NCBI GenBank assembly: GCA_003233345.1
Contig: QILK01000238.1
Coordinates: 1-41,014, forward strand
DNA: 41,014 bases
Direction of reading: 5' to 3'
Source: Gammaproteobacteria bacterium
Lineage (GTDB): Bacteria > Pseudomonadota > Gammaproteobacteria > SZUA-21
The number at the start of each line of letters is the position of its first letter. Position 1 is the first letter of the stretch. Under the pieces are notes generated by a model that had not been told where the DNA came from, made no database searches, and saw only the letters and a program-made list of their open reading frames with translations. The position numbers and the translations under genes are program-made. Below, one piece after another: positions 1 through 9,298 of the stretch.

Positions 1-1152
1 GTGCGATACAGTGAATACCAATATCACTATTGGCCCTAGAATCGCCAGATAGTTTCTATGTTCAAAATACAACTCCAATGGAATAAAGCTGGATTCAAGC
101 AGGTGTGCGGCGAAAAACCAGAGTATTCCAAAAACAATAAAGTTATGTTTTTGTTTGTTACGAATAATGTAGGCACTGATTAGTAGTGCGAAAATGGTGA
201 TAACTGCTAGCAGTGTGCTGATTGGATTAAATAACCCTTTTGAGGGTAAATAGTCGTCGTTGTAGACGCCATATCCATTGGGTTGGATTATAAATATTTT
301 TCCAATATAGTCTATTAAAATACGCGCTTCGGACAGTAGGCGGTCAGACATGCTTAGATTGCGATTAGCATAATCGGCCATAAAATTATCAATAGAACTG
401 ATTAAATAGCCGCTCAGTAGAATAAGAGGAATATAGGCAAACACCCACGCCCATATTTTCCACATTTTGTCGCGCTCAAGTTGACGTAAAAAAGTAGTTT
501 CGATCGTTAATACGAATAGCGGTAAGAGAATCGCGTTTTCTTTACTTAATATGGCGATGATGCCAAAAAAGCCATAAGCAACAGTCATCAATAACGCACC
601 GCTGGTTTTTCTATTGGCGGTATATAAAAAACGACCCTTTATATAACAAATGAGGCTGATGAGTGTGAACAAGCACGATAGTTGTGCCATGCGTTGTATA
701 ACGTACAAGACAGTCGAAACCTGAATAGGATGCAGCAGCCAGATCGCGGTGATGATCAGTGCCAGATAGTTTTGTTTTTCACTCGACATCCGACCTTTGC
801 TGAATAGTTGACGACATAAAACAAAGATTAGAATACCGTTTAACAAGTGAATGACTAGATTAACATATTTAAAATGTTCGGGATTATTTGGCCATGAATA
901 GTGTTGTGCTGCAAACGTTATAAGTGAAACAGGACGTCCCAGTTCGGATGCAATGCCATCCATTACAAACAGGTATAGCTTGTGCCATGAGGGATTTTGA
1001 GTGATAAATTCCAGATAGTGGAGATTAATCGCGTCGTCCAGTATAAAACAGCAGTTAATACCTGGCCAATATACATAGACAGTCATGGTCAGGAGGACCA
1101 CAAGGAAGAGGGATACTACAAGTTGGCTTCTTGTAGGTCTGACGAATTTCAT
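1..1152 (-). CDS. Polytopic GT-C-type membrane protein, probable pilin glycosylation enzyme (3' end outside window)
   Basis: An open frame of 384 codons runs from an ATG at 1152 off the left edge, so the C-terminus is missing. The protein starts with a signal-anchor helix (VVSLFLVVLLTMTVYVYW) followed by a short loop with an Asp pair (FILDDAINLHYL), the position where GT-C glycosyltransferases carry an acidic metal/substrate motif. About nine further hydrophobic segments follow, with LLHPIQVSTVLYVIQRM near residue 150 and FEHRNYLAIL near 370. The LHP...R and EHRNYL patterns occur in TMTC-like and TfpW-like membrane glycosyltransferases and in O-antigen-ligase-like proteins. The gene lies directly downstream of pilA on the same strand, behind pilA's terminator, a place where pilin-specific glycosylation genes are often found. 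The membrane topology is seen directly; the role in pilin glycosylation is inferred. Confidence 0.7.
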   Translation of the reverse strand, partial: MKFVRPTRSQLVVSLFLVVLLTMTVYVYWPGINCCFILDDAINLHYLEFITQNPSWHKLYLFVMDGIASELGRPVSLITFAAQHYSWPNNPEHFKYVNLVIHLLNGILIFVLCRQLFSKGRMSSEKQNYLALIITAIWLLHPIQVSTVLYVIQRMAQLSCLFTLISLICYIKGRFLYTANRKTSGALLMTVAYGFFGIIAILSKENAILLPLFVLTIETTFLRQLERDKMWKIWAWVFAYIPLILLSGYLISSIDNFMADYANRNLSMSDRLLSEARILIDYIGKIFIIQPNGYGVYNDDYLPSKGLFNPISTLLAVITIFALLISAYIIRNKQKHNFIVFGILWFFAAHLLESSFIPLELYFEHRNYLAILGPIVILVFTVSH

Positions 1153-1220
1153 GTTTGGCTTATTCTGTTTAGGGATCGGTTTAAATTCATTTAAATTATA
1201 GACGGGGTGGTCATAAAAGC

Positions 1221-1244
1221 AAAAACCGCCACTAGGCGGTTTTT
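1221..1244 (-). terminator. Rho-independent terminator after pilA
   Basis: A perfect 10-bp stem (AAAAACCGCC / GGCGGTTTTT) with the 4-nt loop ACTA lies 19 bp past the pilA stop. The A/T-rich arms make it functional on either strand. It should separate pilA transcripts from the downstream membrane-protein gene, with some read-through possible. Confidence 0.85.
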
Positions 1245-1263
1245 ACAGGTTTGCGAAATAAAT

Positions 1264-1701
1264 TTATGGACGACATGCCCCTGGTAGATGTTCATTGGAT
1301 ATTGCAGTACCCGTTGCGCCGGGCGCGCATATCCATTGGCTAGTCAATGTGTTAAACGATATTTGTATAGTTCGACCAGCAATTTTTCCATTGACAGAAC
1401 CGACGGCTTTCATCGTAGCTAGTATAATGCCAGTAGACTGAGTAATGCCAATACTTGCTGTATATTTGCCAGTGGATACTACCGCGCCTAATGAACCCAA
1501 AGCCGCCGGTAAGACACCACGGTCGTGAAACCACTCAGCTACCGGTGTTTTTAATCCACCCAGTAGTTCGACAGCCTCAGCCACCTGTGCTCTCGCGGTG
1601 TAGTCTTGATACGCGGGAATAGCGATTGCGGCAAGAATACCGATAATCGCGACCACGATCATGAGTTCTATTAATGTAAAACCTTTTTGTATCATACGCA
1701 T
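1264..1701 (-). CDS. pilA: Type IVa major pilin
   Basis: The protein is a type IV pilin precursor: a short basic leader (MRMIQKG) is followed by F+1, T, L, I, E+5 and a hydrophobic helix (FTLIELMIVVAIIGILAAIA), the PilD cleavage and N-methylation site. The mature protein is about 138 residues with two C-terminal cysteines (WICAPG and GACRP) that would form the usual disulfide loop. The frame stays open up to position 1755, but the ATG at 1701 has AGGAG seven bases upstream and yields a normal 7-residue leader, so I take that start; an ATG at 1695 is the alternative. The gene is monocistronic, ends at a strong terminator, and has a sigma-54-like promoter upstream. PilR/PilS lie just upstream on the same strand and are its expected regulators. 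Confidence 0.95.
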   Translation of the reverse strand: MRMIQKGFTLIELMIVVAIIGILAAIAIPAYQDYTARAQVAEAVELLGGLKTPVAEWFHDRGVLPAALGSLGAVVSTGKYTASIGITQSTGIILATMKAVGSVNGKIAGRTIQISFNTLTSQWICAPGATGTAISNEHLPGACRP

Positions 1702-1913
1702 TGGATCTCTCCTGTTAATTCGATTTGGAACATTTGTCATGTATACAGTTTGCAATAAGCCCTTTGGTTAACGACCTGTTCCTATAGTTCTGTAGTGTCT
1801 TAAAACGGTTAGTTTGAGACTTGTGCAACTATTCCAATAGGGTTTATTGCCACAACTACAGTCTGGTAAAAAGCGAACGGGCACTTCCTAACTTTATTAC
1901 TTGAAGGTATATG

Positions 1914-1929
1914 AGCAGGTTTCATGCCA
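1914..1929 (-). promoter_or_regulatory. Sigma-54-like promoter upstream of pilA
   Basis: The minus strand reads TGGCATGAAACCTGCT. This fits the -24/-12 consensus TGGCAYG-N4-TTGCW with one mismatch in the -12 half, and has the essential GG and GC dinucleotides exactly 10 bp apart. Initiation would fall near 1903, giving a leader of about 200 nt before pilA. In Pseudomonas, pilA is sigma-54 dependent and activated by PilR, whose gene is next door. The long leader is unusual. Confidence 0.5.
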
Positions 1930-2087
1930 GCTTGATTGATTGTCTAATAACCCATTGCGATAAAGATGAACTAGTAAAAAATCAATGATATAGGCAGAAG
2001 ATATTCTGGTTTAATGAATCACATTAACTAAATACCCATCAACACCTGTATCAAATCATCAGTGACCTGAAACTGAATGTCTAAACC

Positions 2088-2102
2088 TGACCATTATGGT
2101 CA
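2088..2102. repeat. 15-bp perfect palindrome between pilR and pilA
   Basis: TGACCAT-T-ATGGTCA is a perfect 7-1-7 inverted repeat. It sits about 160 bp upstream of the sigma-54-like site, a distance compatible with an enhancer for a sigma-54 activator, but it does not match the published PilR site pattern in an obvious way. Confidence 0.4.
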
Positions 2103-2188
2103 TATCACCTATTATCGGTGGTGTCACTTTTACTACAGTAATTTTTATGGGTATGATTAGCAAAATTCGATTAATGTCATGCTGATGG

Positions 2189-3598
2189 CTAGCCGATTTT
2201 CAATTTTTTTAGTCGGTACCTAAGCTGGCGAAAACTGATACCCAAAATTTTAGCGGCGGCTGTTTTATTATATTGGGTTTTTTCCAGTGCTTGAGTAATG
2301 ACTTCTTTTTCCTTTTTATCCAACAAATCGGTTAGTGGAACTTTTTGATCAATGGGTTTTAACTGGTTTTTTTCCAGTCCTTGTGTATCTGATTGAGTCT
2401 GATTTTCAATGCTTGGCGTGCTGGATGATACTGGTGTTAGAGGAGCTTGCTTGGGTAACTGAAGGTCATTGACGGTAATATTATTATGCTCACAAAGTGT
2501 GATCGCGCGCTCGAGGATATTTTCCAATTCGCGAACATTGCCCGGAAAGTGATAGTGTTTTAATATATTGAGCGCATCGGTGCTCAATTTTATTGTACTT
2601 ATTTTCGCATTGACAATGAGTTGATCTAGAATTTTTTCAGCCAACATTTCAATATCGTCTTTACGTTCTCTTAGAGAGGGAATAGCCAATTCGATCACAT
2701 TGATACGGTAATAAAGATCCTGTCGGAATTCATTCTTTTCCACCAGTTGTAAAAGATTTTTATGGGTGGCACTAAGAATGCGCACATCGACCGGGACTTC
2801 TTGTTGTTCACCGACACTGCGAACCGCTTTTTCCTGTATCACCCTGAGTAGTTTAACCTGCATGGAAATCGGTAGCTCAGCAACTTCATCTAAAAATAGC
2901 GTACCGCCTTCAGCGGCCTGAAACAATCCGGGTTTATCGCTAATGGCTCCAGTAAAGGCGCCTTTTTTATGGCCGAAAAATTCACTTTCCATTAACTCCG
3001 ACGGAATAGCGCCACAGTTGACCGCAATAAAGGCCTTGTCTTTGCGCGGTCCTTTTTGATGAATCAGCCGGGCGACCAATTCCTTACCGGTACCGGATTC
3101 GCCACTGATATAAACGGGTGCCTGGCTTCGTGATAATTTTGCTATGCTGCTACGAATTGCGCACATTTTTTCCGAGTTTCCCAATAACTGATCGCGACTG
3201 CGCCGATCCAGATCGTTTTCTGATTCCGACAGTTTAAGTGCCGATTGAATAAGGTTACGCAAAATTTGTAGATTCACAGGTTTTGAGACAAAATCAAAGG
3301 CACCGCTTTTTAATGCGTCGACCGCAGATTCCATACTGCCGTAGGCAGTAATCATGGCCACCGGAATTTGTGGGTAATCTTGTTGCATGTGTTTTACCAG
3401 ATCAATGCCATTGCCATCCGGTAAACGCATATCGCTCAGACACAGATCGAATTTGAATTTTTGTAGCAGTGTTTTTGCTTCTTCTATATTCGCGGCTGCC
3501 TGCGTGGCAATATTCATGCGGCCCAGCGTCAATTCCAGTAGTTCGCGAATATCGGGTTCATCATCGACGATTAACGCATTTCTAACTATTTTGGACAT
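2189..3598 (-). CDS. pilR: Type IV pilus sigma-54 response regulator PilR
   Basis: This NtrC-class activator has all three expected domains. The receiver domain (about 1-120) has the acidic pair D12/D13, phospho-acceptor D56, T84 and K106. The AAA+ domain (about 138-370) has Walker A GESGTGKE (166-173), the sigma-54 contact loop GAFTGA (213-218) and Walker B GGTLFLDE (around 231-238). A C-terminal Fis-type helix-turn-helix ends in NKTAAAKILGISFRQLRYRLKKL. The length of 469 residues is close to that of known PilR proteins. Its ATG lies two bases after the pilS stop codon, so the two genes are cotranscribed and probably translationally coupled. When phosphorylated by PilS it should activate pilA from a sigma-54 promoter. 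A linker of about 50 residues rich in S, T and Q joins the AAA+ and DNA-binding domains. Confidence 0.95.
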   Translation of the reverse strand: MSKIVRNALIVDDEPDIRELLELTLGRMNIATQAAANIEEAKTLLQKFKFDLCLSDMRLPDGNGIDLVKHMQQDYPQIPVAMITAYGSMESAVDALKSGAFDFVSKPVNLQILRNLIQSALKLSESENDLDRRSRDQLLGNSEKMCAIRSSIAKLSRSQAPVYISGESGTGKELVARLIHQKGPRKDKAFIAVNCGAIPSELMESEFFGHKKGAFTGAISDKPGLFQAAEGGTLFLDEVAELPISMQVKLLRVIQEKAVRSVGEQQEVPVDVRILSATHKNLLQLVEKNEFRQDLYYRINVIELAIPSLRERKDDIEMLAEKILDQLIVNAKISTIKLSTDALNILKHYHFPGNVRELENILERAITLCEHNNITVNDLQLPKQAPLTPVSSSTPSIENQTQSDTQGLEKNQLKPIDQKVPLTDLLDKKEKEVITQALEKTQYNKTAAAKILGISFRQLRYRLKKLKIG

Positions 3599-3600
3599 GA

Positions 3601-5244
3601 TTACAAGGCCACTCGGTTTATATTGTGAAAAGAAATCCGGAAGCAGCTGCCACCGGTGGGTACAGAGATATAGTTTAAGCGAGCCTGATTATATTCACAC
3701 AACTCGCGTGTAATATATAGTCCCAGCCCGGTGCCTTGCTGGGCCGTGGTAAAGAAGGGTTCAAAAATCTTCTCACTGACGCCCGGATCTATTCCAGGAC
3801 CGGTGTCAATAATGTCAAGATAAGGCGTGGTGGCGCTCTTTATGGTGCCGCCTTTTATCGTCACTACTGGATGGGGATGTTCAGCAGTTTTTCCGTGTAA
3901 CAATGCATTTTGACAAAGGTTAAAAAGAATTTGTTGTAAATGACTCGGGTCGATATGCACTTTTGTGTCAATTGGATAGATACTGATATGCAGTTGCTTG
4001 TCAGAGGTATTGGTTGATGCACAAAAATCTAGTTTAAATTCTGTTAACCAGCTCGAGAGTTGCATTGAAATCGGGTGTGTATCGGTACGTTTTGATAAGC
4101 GTAAGATATTTTCAATAATCTTGTTCATCCGGTTTGAGTGATCGTGAATGATCTGTGTCAGACGCAAATCTTCATCATCCAGTTTTGGGGATTCTTCTAG
4201 TAATTGGGCTGCGTGACTAATCGCACCTAAAGGGTTTCTAATTTCGTGGGCAATACTGGCGGTCAGTCTGCCAAGTGCAGCTAGTTTCATTTGTTGCATT
4301 TTTTGCGCAATCTCGATCGCATCATCGAGAAAAATAAGCGAGCCAGTATTTGTTTTGGTACCCAGCGATACAAATCGTGGCATTAAATCAGCCGAATCGT
4401 TTTTTAATTTGAATTTAATGGGCTTGGTATTATGATCAAGACGCCATTTTGTAAGTTGTATGACCAGATCCGGTGCCAGTTCTTCGAGTGGTTGTGAGGT
4501 CGAGGTGGTATTCTTTGATAGTCCCAGCAAATAGGATGCGGAGTCGTTTACCAGGCGAGCACGGTTGCCATTATCAACAAAGATTATGCCTGACTGTAAA
4601 TTTTGGATAATATACGAGTTAAGCTGTTCAAGATTGGCTAAATCGAGGTCTCTTTGTTCTACCAGCGCTTCGCTTTCGCTCAGTCTTTTCGCCAGTACCA
4701 AAGAAATAAATGAGGTTGCAAACAGGGCGATTCCCATTAGTCCAGCTTGTGTATAGGTGGTGTTCGGAAGCGAACCTTTCAAATGCGAGTAAGTGGATTC
4801 ACCGAGTATCATGATGGTGGCGACCGAAGAATAAAGTATTGCTTGCTTGCCCGGCATGATTAGACTTCCGTAGATGACAACAATTAAAATTAATATACCC
4901 ATGCCGCTTGGCAGCCCGCCGCTCGCGTGCATGATTAATGTTAATACGATGATGTCAACAAATACTTGTAAGTTAGTCTGTATGGCAAAAACGGGTTTTT
5001 TAATATTAATGGTATAGGCGCACACTGCGCCAAAAAACAGATAAAACATGCTGGTCACGTAGTAAACCAGCGTATTGGCATAGCCGATACCGCCTGCCGA
5101 CGGTTCCAGTATTAGCAGTAACGCAATAAATATCCATGAAAGTGCCAGACGGTAATAGTTGAGAATGCGCAACGGACGCCATGAATGACTTACAGATAAT
5201 GGTGGATTATGCTCGCTAATTGTTTTTAAAGTCGCCTGGTACAT
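3601..5244 (-). CDS. pilS: Type IV pilus sensor histidine kinase PilS
   Basis: The N-terminal 190 residues form about six closely spaced membrane helices with hardly any periplasmic loop, as in Pseudomonas PilS, which senses membrane-embedded pilin. A PAS-like region (about 205-310) follows, then the HisKA box with [12 protein letters not shown], phospho-acceptor His at 333. The HATPase domain shows an N-box ([15 protein letters not shown]), a G1 box (DTGPGIDPG) and a G2 box (GTGLGLYI). The order pilS-pilR-pilA on one strand is the common gammaproteobacterial arrangement. The length of 547 residues is typical. Confidence 0.95.
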   Translation of the reverse strand: MYQATLKTISEHNPPLSVSHSWRPLRILNYYRLALSWIFIALLLILEPSAGGIGYANTLVYYVTSMFYLFFGAVCAYTINIKKPVFAIQTNLQVFVDIIVLTLIMHASGGLPSGMGILILIVVIYGSLIMPGKQAILYSSVATIMILGESTYSHLKGSLPNTTYTQAGLMGIALFATSFISLVLAKRLSESEALVEQRDLDLANLEQLNSYIIQNLQSGIIFVDNGNRARLVNDSASYLLGLSKNTTSTSQPLEELAPDLVIQLTKWRLDHNTKPIKFKLKNDSADLMPRFVSLGTKTNTGSLIFLDDAIEIAQKMQQMKLAALGRLTASIAHEIRNPLGAISHAAQLLEESPKLDDEDLRLTQIIHDHSNRMNKIIENILRLSKRTDTHPISMQLSSWLTEFKLDFCASTNTSDKQLHISIYPIDTKVHIDPSHLQQILFNLCQNALLHGKTAEHPHPVVTIKGGTIKSATTPYLDIIDTGPGIDPGVSEKIFEPFFTTAQQGTGLGLYITRELCEYNQARLNYISVPTGGSCFRISFHNINRVAL

Positions 5245-5310
5245 AGATAAACTCTTAATAAGTTATCGAAAAACAGGCATTTTCAATGCCAAACTATAAG
5301 AATTTATCGA

Positions 5311-5550
5311 TTAGTCAATGTGGTCAGTTTCGGAATGCTCCTGCTTGTGTTTTTCACAGCAGTAACTATGACCATTGCCAAGGATTGCTTCAGATTCCGG
5401 GATATGAAGATTGCAATGGGCACATCTGACAGTATTTTTTAGAGGGGTATTTTTATTAGACTTAGGCTGTTTCGCCTGTTTTTGTCTAAGTAAAGATTTG
5501 GAAATTCTATAGATTAACCAAATTGAAATTATGAATATTAAATAACGCAT
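5311..5550 (-). CDS. Small membrane-anchored zinc-ribbon protein (PP0621 family)
   Basis: The 79-residue protein has one N-terminal membrane helix (YLIFIISIWLIYRI), a short lysine-rich linker, and a C-terminal four-ligand metal motif made from CAHC and CCEKH. The spacing and the segment HCNLHIPESEAI...GHSYCCEKH match the PP0621 family, whose genes are found next to pilS in many gammaproteobacteria. It lies 66 bp upstream of pilS on the same strand and may be cotranscribed. Its role is not established; the linkage suggests a link to pilus regulation or membrane quality control. Confidence 0.85.
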   Translation of the reverse strand: MRYLIFIISIWLIYRISKSLLRQKQAKQPKSNKNTPLKNTVRCAHCNLHIPESEAILGNGHSYCCEKHKQEHSETDHID

Positions 5551-5590
5551 ATTGAATAGTTAAGATGATTCAGTTAACCTGCATTTTACT

Positions 5591-7240
5591 ATGAAACACT
5601 CGCCACATCATGCCATTCGTATCGCAATTGCGCAAGCAAACATGCTTGTTGGCGATATAGAAGGAAATTGTGAAAAGATAATTAACTGGTCGTCCAGGGC
5701 GTTGAATGAACTTGGCGCAGATCTGGTCGTATTTCCTGAACTTGCATTAACAGGCTATCCCCCTGAGGATTTGCTCTACCGGTCTAGTTTGTATACCAGG
5801 ATAGATCGCGCGATTAATCAAATTGCGCGTCGTGTTGAAACAGTCGCCGTTGTTTTTGGATTTCCGGAAAAAACACAGCAGGGTATCTATAATTCAGCCG
5901 CAGTGGTTATTGAAGGCGTGATCGCCGGCATTTATCGGAAATATGAATTGCCCAACTATAGTGTTTTCGATGAAAAACGTTATTTTATTCCGGGGACGAC
6001 ACCTTGCGTGGTCGATATCAAAGGTTTGCCAATTGGTATTACTATTTGTGAGGATGCATGGCATTCGGTTAGCTTAGCCGACGCCGCCAATGCGGGCGCG
6101 CAGCTGATACTCAACATTAATGCGTCACCTTACCATGTTGGCAAAGAATTATTGCGGGAGGAGGTTATACATGACAGAGTGATAGAATGTCGCGCCCCGG
6201 TAATTTACAGTAATCAGGTTGGTGGTCAGGATGAGCTGGTATTTGACGGTGGTTCGTTTGTGATGAATGCAGACTGTACCATTAGCACACGTGCCCAGCA
6301 ATTTGAGGAAGCCTTGCTTAGTGTCGATTTTGAAATGACAGATTTGGGGGTTAAAGCGATACCCACAGAACTCGCCGAACGGCTATCCGATGAGCAGGGT
6401 GTTTATCGTGCGCTGATGCTCGGGGTCAAGGATTATTTTCAAAAGAATTGCTTTAAAGGTGCCGTGGTCGGATTGTCAGGTGGAATAGATTCGGCGCTGA
6501 CGCTGGCGATTGCCGCCGATGCACTGGGTTGTGAAAATGTGCATGCGATATCGATGCCGTCTCAATATACGGCGGATATGAGTGTTGAAGATGCAAAAGC
6601 CGAGGCACAGGCACTCGGTGTCAAATTTGATATTATTCCGATAGAGCCTATCTATAACGAATTTAACAGGCATCTCGAACCCCTGTTTCCAAAATCAGAA
6701 TTTGGGGTGATGCATGAAAACATTCAGGCGAGAGCCCGCGGCACGTTATTGATGGCGGTTTCGAACCAGTCAGGAAGTATCGTATTATCAACCGGTAATA
6801 AAAGTGAAATCGCGGTTGGCTATTGTACCTTATACGGGGATATGGTGGGTGGATATAGCGTATTAAAAGATGTACCGAAGACGATGGTATATCGTCTTGC
6901 GGCGTACCGTAATAGTTTGTCACCAGTGATACCGCAACGCGTTATCGACCGTCCGCCCAGTGCCGAACTGGCGCCAGACCAAAAGGATGAAGATAGTTTG
7001 CCTGCTTATGATGTGTTAGATCCAATACTTGAGCTTTATATTGAAAACGATTTATGCCTGGAAGATATCGTTGCGGCTGGTTATGAGTTAGAGACGGTCA
7101 AGCGAATTATCAAAATGGTCAATAATAATGAATATAAGCGTCGTCAGTCAGCGCCCGGGGTTAGGGTATCTTCCCGCGCCTTTGGCCGCGATAGACGATA
7201 CCCGATAACTTCCGGGTTTAACAAAAGTAGTTCGGACTGA
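5591..7240 (+). CDS. nadE: Glutamine-dependent NAD+ synthetase
   Basis: This two-domain enzyme makes NAD+ from nicotinic acid adenine dinucleotide, ATP and glutamine. The N-terminal nitrilase-like amidase domain (about 10-270) carries the Glu-Lys-Cys triad: E50 in VFPELALTGYPPEDLLY, K117 in YRKYELPNY and C153 in ITICEDAW. The C-terminal synthetase domain has the PP-loop SGGIDSA (296-302) and LSTGNKSEIAVGYCTLYGD. The length of 549 residues is normal. No strong ribosome site precedes the ATG, but family proteins begin with the same RIAIAQ strand, so the start is secure. The stop codon directly abuts that of bamD on the opposite strand, with no base between them and no visible terminator. Confidence 0.96.
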   Translation: MKHSPHHAIRIAIAQANMLVGDIEGNCEKIINWSSRALNELGADLVVFPELALTGYPPEDLLYRSSLYTRIDRAINQIARRVETVAVVFGFPEKTQQGIYNSAAVVIEGVIAGIYRKYELPNYSVFDEKRYFIPGTTPCVVDIKGLPIGITICEDAWHSVSLADAANAGAQLILNINASPYHVGKELLREEVIHDRVIECRAPVIYSNQVGGQDELVFDGGSFVMNADCTISTRAQQFEEALLSVDFEMTDLGVKAIPTELAERLSDEQGVYRALMLGVKDYFQKNCFKGAVVGLSGGIDSALTLAIAADALGCENVHAISMPSQYTADMSVEDAKAEAQALGVKFDIIPIEPIYNEFNRHLEPLFPKSEFGVMHENIQARARGTLLMAVSNQSGSIVLSTGNKSEIAVGYCTLYGDMVGGYSVLKDVPKTMVYRLAAYRNSLSPVIPQRVIDRPPSAELAPDQKDEDSLPAYDVLDPILELYIENDLCLEDIVAAGYELETVKRIIKMVNNNEYKRRQSAPGVRVSSRAFGRDRRYPITSGFNKSSSD

Positions 7241-8050
7241 TTATTTTTTCTTTGTCCACTTTTTAATCCAGCGGTTACGTTTACCGCCTTCTGTTAATAG
7301 TGGATGGTGAGGATAGTTTTTCTTTAAGACACGTACCGCGCCATTTTTAAGCTTGGTCAGTTTCAATCTGTCATAGGAGATGACCAATGCTTCCAGCGCG
7401 CTCTTGATACTGGGTGATTTTTCATAATGTTCAAGCACATATTTTGCCCGATTAGCGGCGGCGACATACGCGCCTCGCTGCATATAGTGACGGGCAATGA
7501 TGATTTCATGTTTTGCTAAATTATTTCGCAGAAACAACATGCGTTGCCTGGCATCCTTGGCATATTGGCTATTTGGAAATTTTTCGACCAGTGTTTTAAA
7601 ATTAAAAAACGATTTGGCTGCTGTGCCCGGATCCCGTGTGGACGGGTCAACTGGGAAGATTTTGGCGGCTATTCCTTTTTTATTACGGTAATTAATCAAA
7701 CCTTTTAAGTAATAGGCATAATCAACATTGGGGTGGCTGGGGTTTAAACGGATAAAGCGGGTACAGGCTGCCAGCCCTTTCTCGAAATCCTCGTTTTTGA
7801 AATAGGAGAAGGCCAGTTCCAGTTGTCCCTGTTTCGCATATTTTCCAAACGGGTAACGGGCTTCAAGAATAACAAAATACTTGATTGCTCTATCATAATC
7901 TTTTTTGACCATCAATCCTTTGGCGGTATCGTAGATTTTTTTAGCAGACCACCCGGCGGTTTCATCTTTTTGTTTCGGTAGCCAGGAACAGGCATTTAAT
8001 CCCAGGAATAGCATTGTTATCAGACTAATATATAATAAATTACGTTTCAT
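7241..8050 (-). CDS. bamD: Outer-membrane assembly lipoprotein BamD
   Basis: BamD is the essential TPR lipoprotein of the BAM complex, which folds beta-barrel proteins into the outer membrane. The signal peptide ends in the lipobox LNAC, with the lipidated Cys at position 21. Five TPR-like helical pairs follow, including KKIYDTAKGLMVKKDYDRAIKY and LEARYPFGKYAKQGQLELAFSYF, which are family signatures. The length of 269 residues is slightly above the E. coli protein and ends in a basic tail (WIKKWTKKK). It is divergent from rluD, the usual neighbour in gammaproteobacteria, across a 279-bp AT-rich spacer. Confidence 0.95.
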   Translation of the reverse strand: MKRNLLYISLITMLFLGLNACSWLPKQKDETAGWSAKKIYDTAKGLMVKKDYDRAIKYFVILEARYPFGKYAKQGQLELAFSYFKNEDFEKGLAACTRFIRLNPSHPNVDYAYYLKGLINYRNKKGIAAKIFPVDPSTRDPGTAAKSFFNFKTLVEKFPNSQYAKDARQRMLFLRNNLAKHEIIIARHYMQRGAYVAAANRAKYVLEHYEKSPSIKSALEALVISYDRLKLTKLKNGAVRVLKKNYPHHPLLTEGGKRNRWIKKWTKKK

Positions 8051-8329
8051 AGACTTGTTTCTGCTTCGTTTTTTAATTAAATGTGGAGTAGCGTATAGTA
8101 TATAGATATAGATATAGATTACTCTTATAGTATATAGATATAGGTTACTCTGTAAAAGAGCACGTTCAATATTTTTATATGCTGGATATTCTACTTTAAA
8201 ATTGCCCGGTAGTGCTAGCAGGTGTTACGAAAACGCCTGTATATGTTAACAACATCACAAACACGATTATTTTTATTTTCGGTTATAATAAAAAACAATA
8301 TTAATATTACCATCTACTATCAGTAACTT
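8051..8329. other. Divergent bamD/rluD promoter region
   Basis: This AT-rich spacer between two divergent genes should contain both promoters. No reading frame is visible. It includes the short tandem repeat at 8094-8151, which is separately listed. I could not fix a -35/-10 pair with confidence. Confidence 0.5.
8094..8151. repeat. AT-rich tandem repeat, two units of about 32 bp
   Basis: Two head-to-tail units start with TATAGTATATAGATATAG at 8094 and 8126 and end with TTACTCT. The first copy has an extra GATATA hexamer. The pattern looks like slipped-strand expansion upstream of bamD. Confidence 0.8.
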
Positions 8330-9298
8330 ATGCTAAAAACACTCAATAGAGAAATTATCATACCGGATGAATACGCCGGGTTCCGACTTGACCAGGCATT
8401 GGCTCAGTTAATCAGTGAGTTTTCGCGTGGGCGAATACAAGCCTGGATCAAGAGCGGAAATATCTACATCGACAAACGGATTCCCAGGCCCAAAGACAAA
8501 TTAAAAGGTGGCGAGACCGTGGTTATTCGTGTCGAATTTGAAGAAATATCGAGCGAGATCAAACCTGAAAAAATTGATATTAGAATCTTGTTTGAAGATG
8601 AGCATATTTTACTAATCGATAAAAAAGCCGGGATGGTTGTTCATCCAGCATCAGGACATACATCAGGAACCCTGCAAAATGCTTTGCTTTATTACCAGCC
8701 TGAGTTGGTCAATATACCGCGTTCGGGGATAGTGCATCGTCTGGACAAACTGACTTCAGGTATTATGGTCGTTGCCAAAACACTAGAAGCACATAAAAGT
8801 CTGGTCGAGCAATTGCAAAATCGTACCGTGTCCCGTACCTATATCGCGTTGGTGCATGGAGTGATGGTATCGGGCGGCACGGTGGATGCGGCGATGGGTC
8901 GACATCCGGTTGACAGAAAACGCATGGCGGTTGTCGAAAAGGGTAAACAGGCTATTACCCATTATCGGGTCGAGGATCGGTATCGGAAACACTCCCTGCT
9001 CAAGGTGAATCTCGAAACCGGCAGAACACATCAGATACGCGTGCATATGGCGCATATCGCGTACCCGTTGCTCGGTGATCCTGTTTATGGCGGGCGCTTT
9101 AAAGTACCGCCAAATGCATCGGAAGCACTGATGTCCGTGTTCAAAAATTTTACTCGTCAGGCCTTGCATGCGCAATCACTAAAACTAATTCACCCTGATA
9201 GTGGCCAGGCGCGGACGTGGTCCGCCCCCTGGCCAGAAGACATAAAGAACTTAATAGAAGCCCTGCAACTGGATTCCCAACAATCGGTCAAAATGTAG
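8330..9298 (+). CDS. rluD: 23S rRNA pseudouridine synthase RluD
   Basis: RluD makes pseudouridines in helix 69 of 23S rRNA (1911, 1915 and 1917 in E. coli numbering). The N-terminal S4 RNA-binding domain (about 16-80) is followed by the catalytic domain with GIVHRLDKLTSGIMVVAKT; the catalytic Asp is D139, the same number as in E. coli. LETGRTHQIRVHMAHI and LLGDPVYGG are further family motifs. The gene is 322 codons long. Its TAG stop codon is the TAG inside the GTAG head of a REP-like repeat that begins at 9295, so the last residues may have been set by that insertion. Confidence 0.95.
   Translation: MLKTLNREIIIPDEYAGFRLDQALAQLISEFSRGRIQAWIKSGNIYIDKRIPRPKDKLKGGETVVIRVEFEEISSEIKPEKIDIRILFEDEHILLIDKKAGMVVHPASGHTSGTLQNALLYYQPELVNIPRSGIVHRLDKLTSGIMVVAKTLEAHKSLVEQLQNRTVSRTYIALVHGVMVSGGTVDAAMGRHPVDRKRMAVVEKGKQAITHYRVEDRYRKHSLLKVNLETGRTHQIRVHMAHIAYPLLGDPVYGGRFKVPPNASEALMSVFKNFTRQALHAQSLKLIHPDSGQARTWSAPWPEDIKNLIEALQLDSQQSVKM

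Larger units (their letters stand above)
1756..2188. other. Intergenic region between pilA and pilR
   Basis: This stretch has no credible reading frame. It holds the sigma-54-like element at 1914-1929 that would drive pilA. It also holds a perfect 15-bp palindrome TGACCATTATGGTCA at 2088-2102, about 90 bp past the pilR stop. The palindrome has no T-run, so it may be an operator or an RNA-stabilising hairpin rather than a terminator. Confidence 0.6.

Noticed and set aside
997-1194. Plus-strand frame of 65 codons near the left edge
   Set aside because: It lies antisense to the longer membrane-protein frame, which has coherent hydrophobic segments and family motifs.
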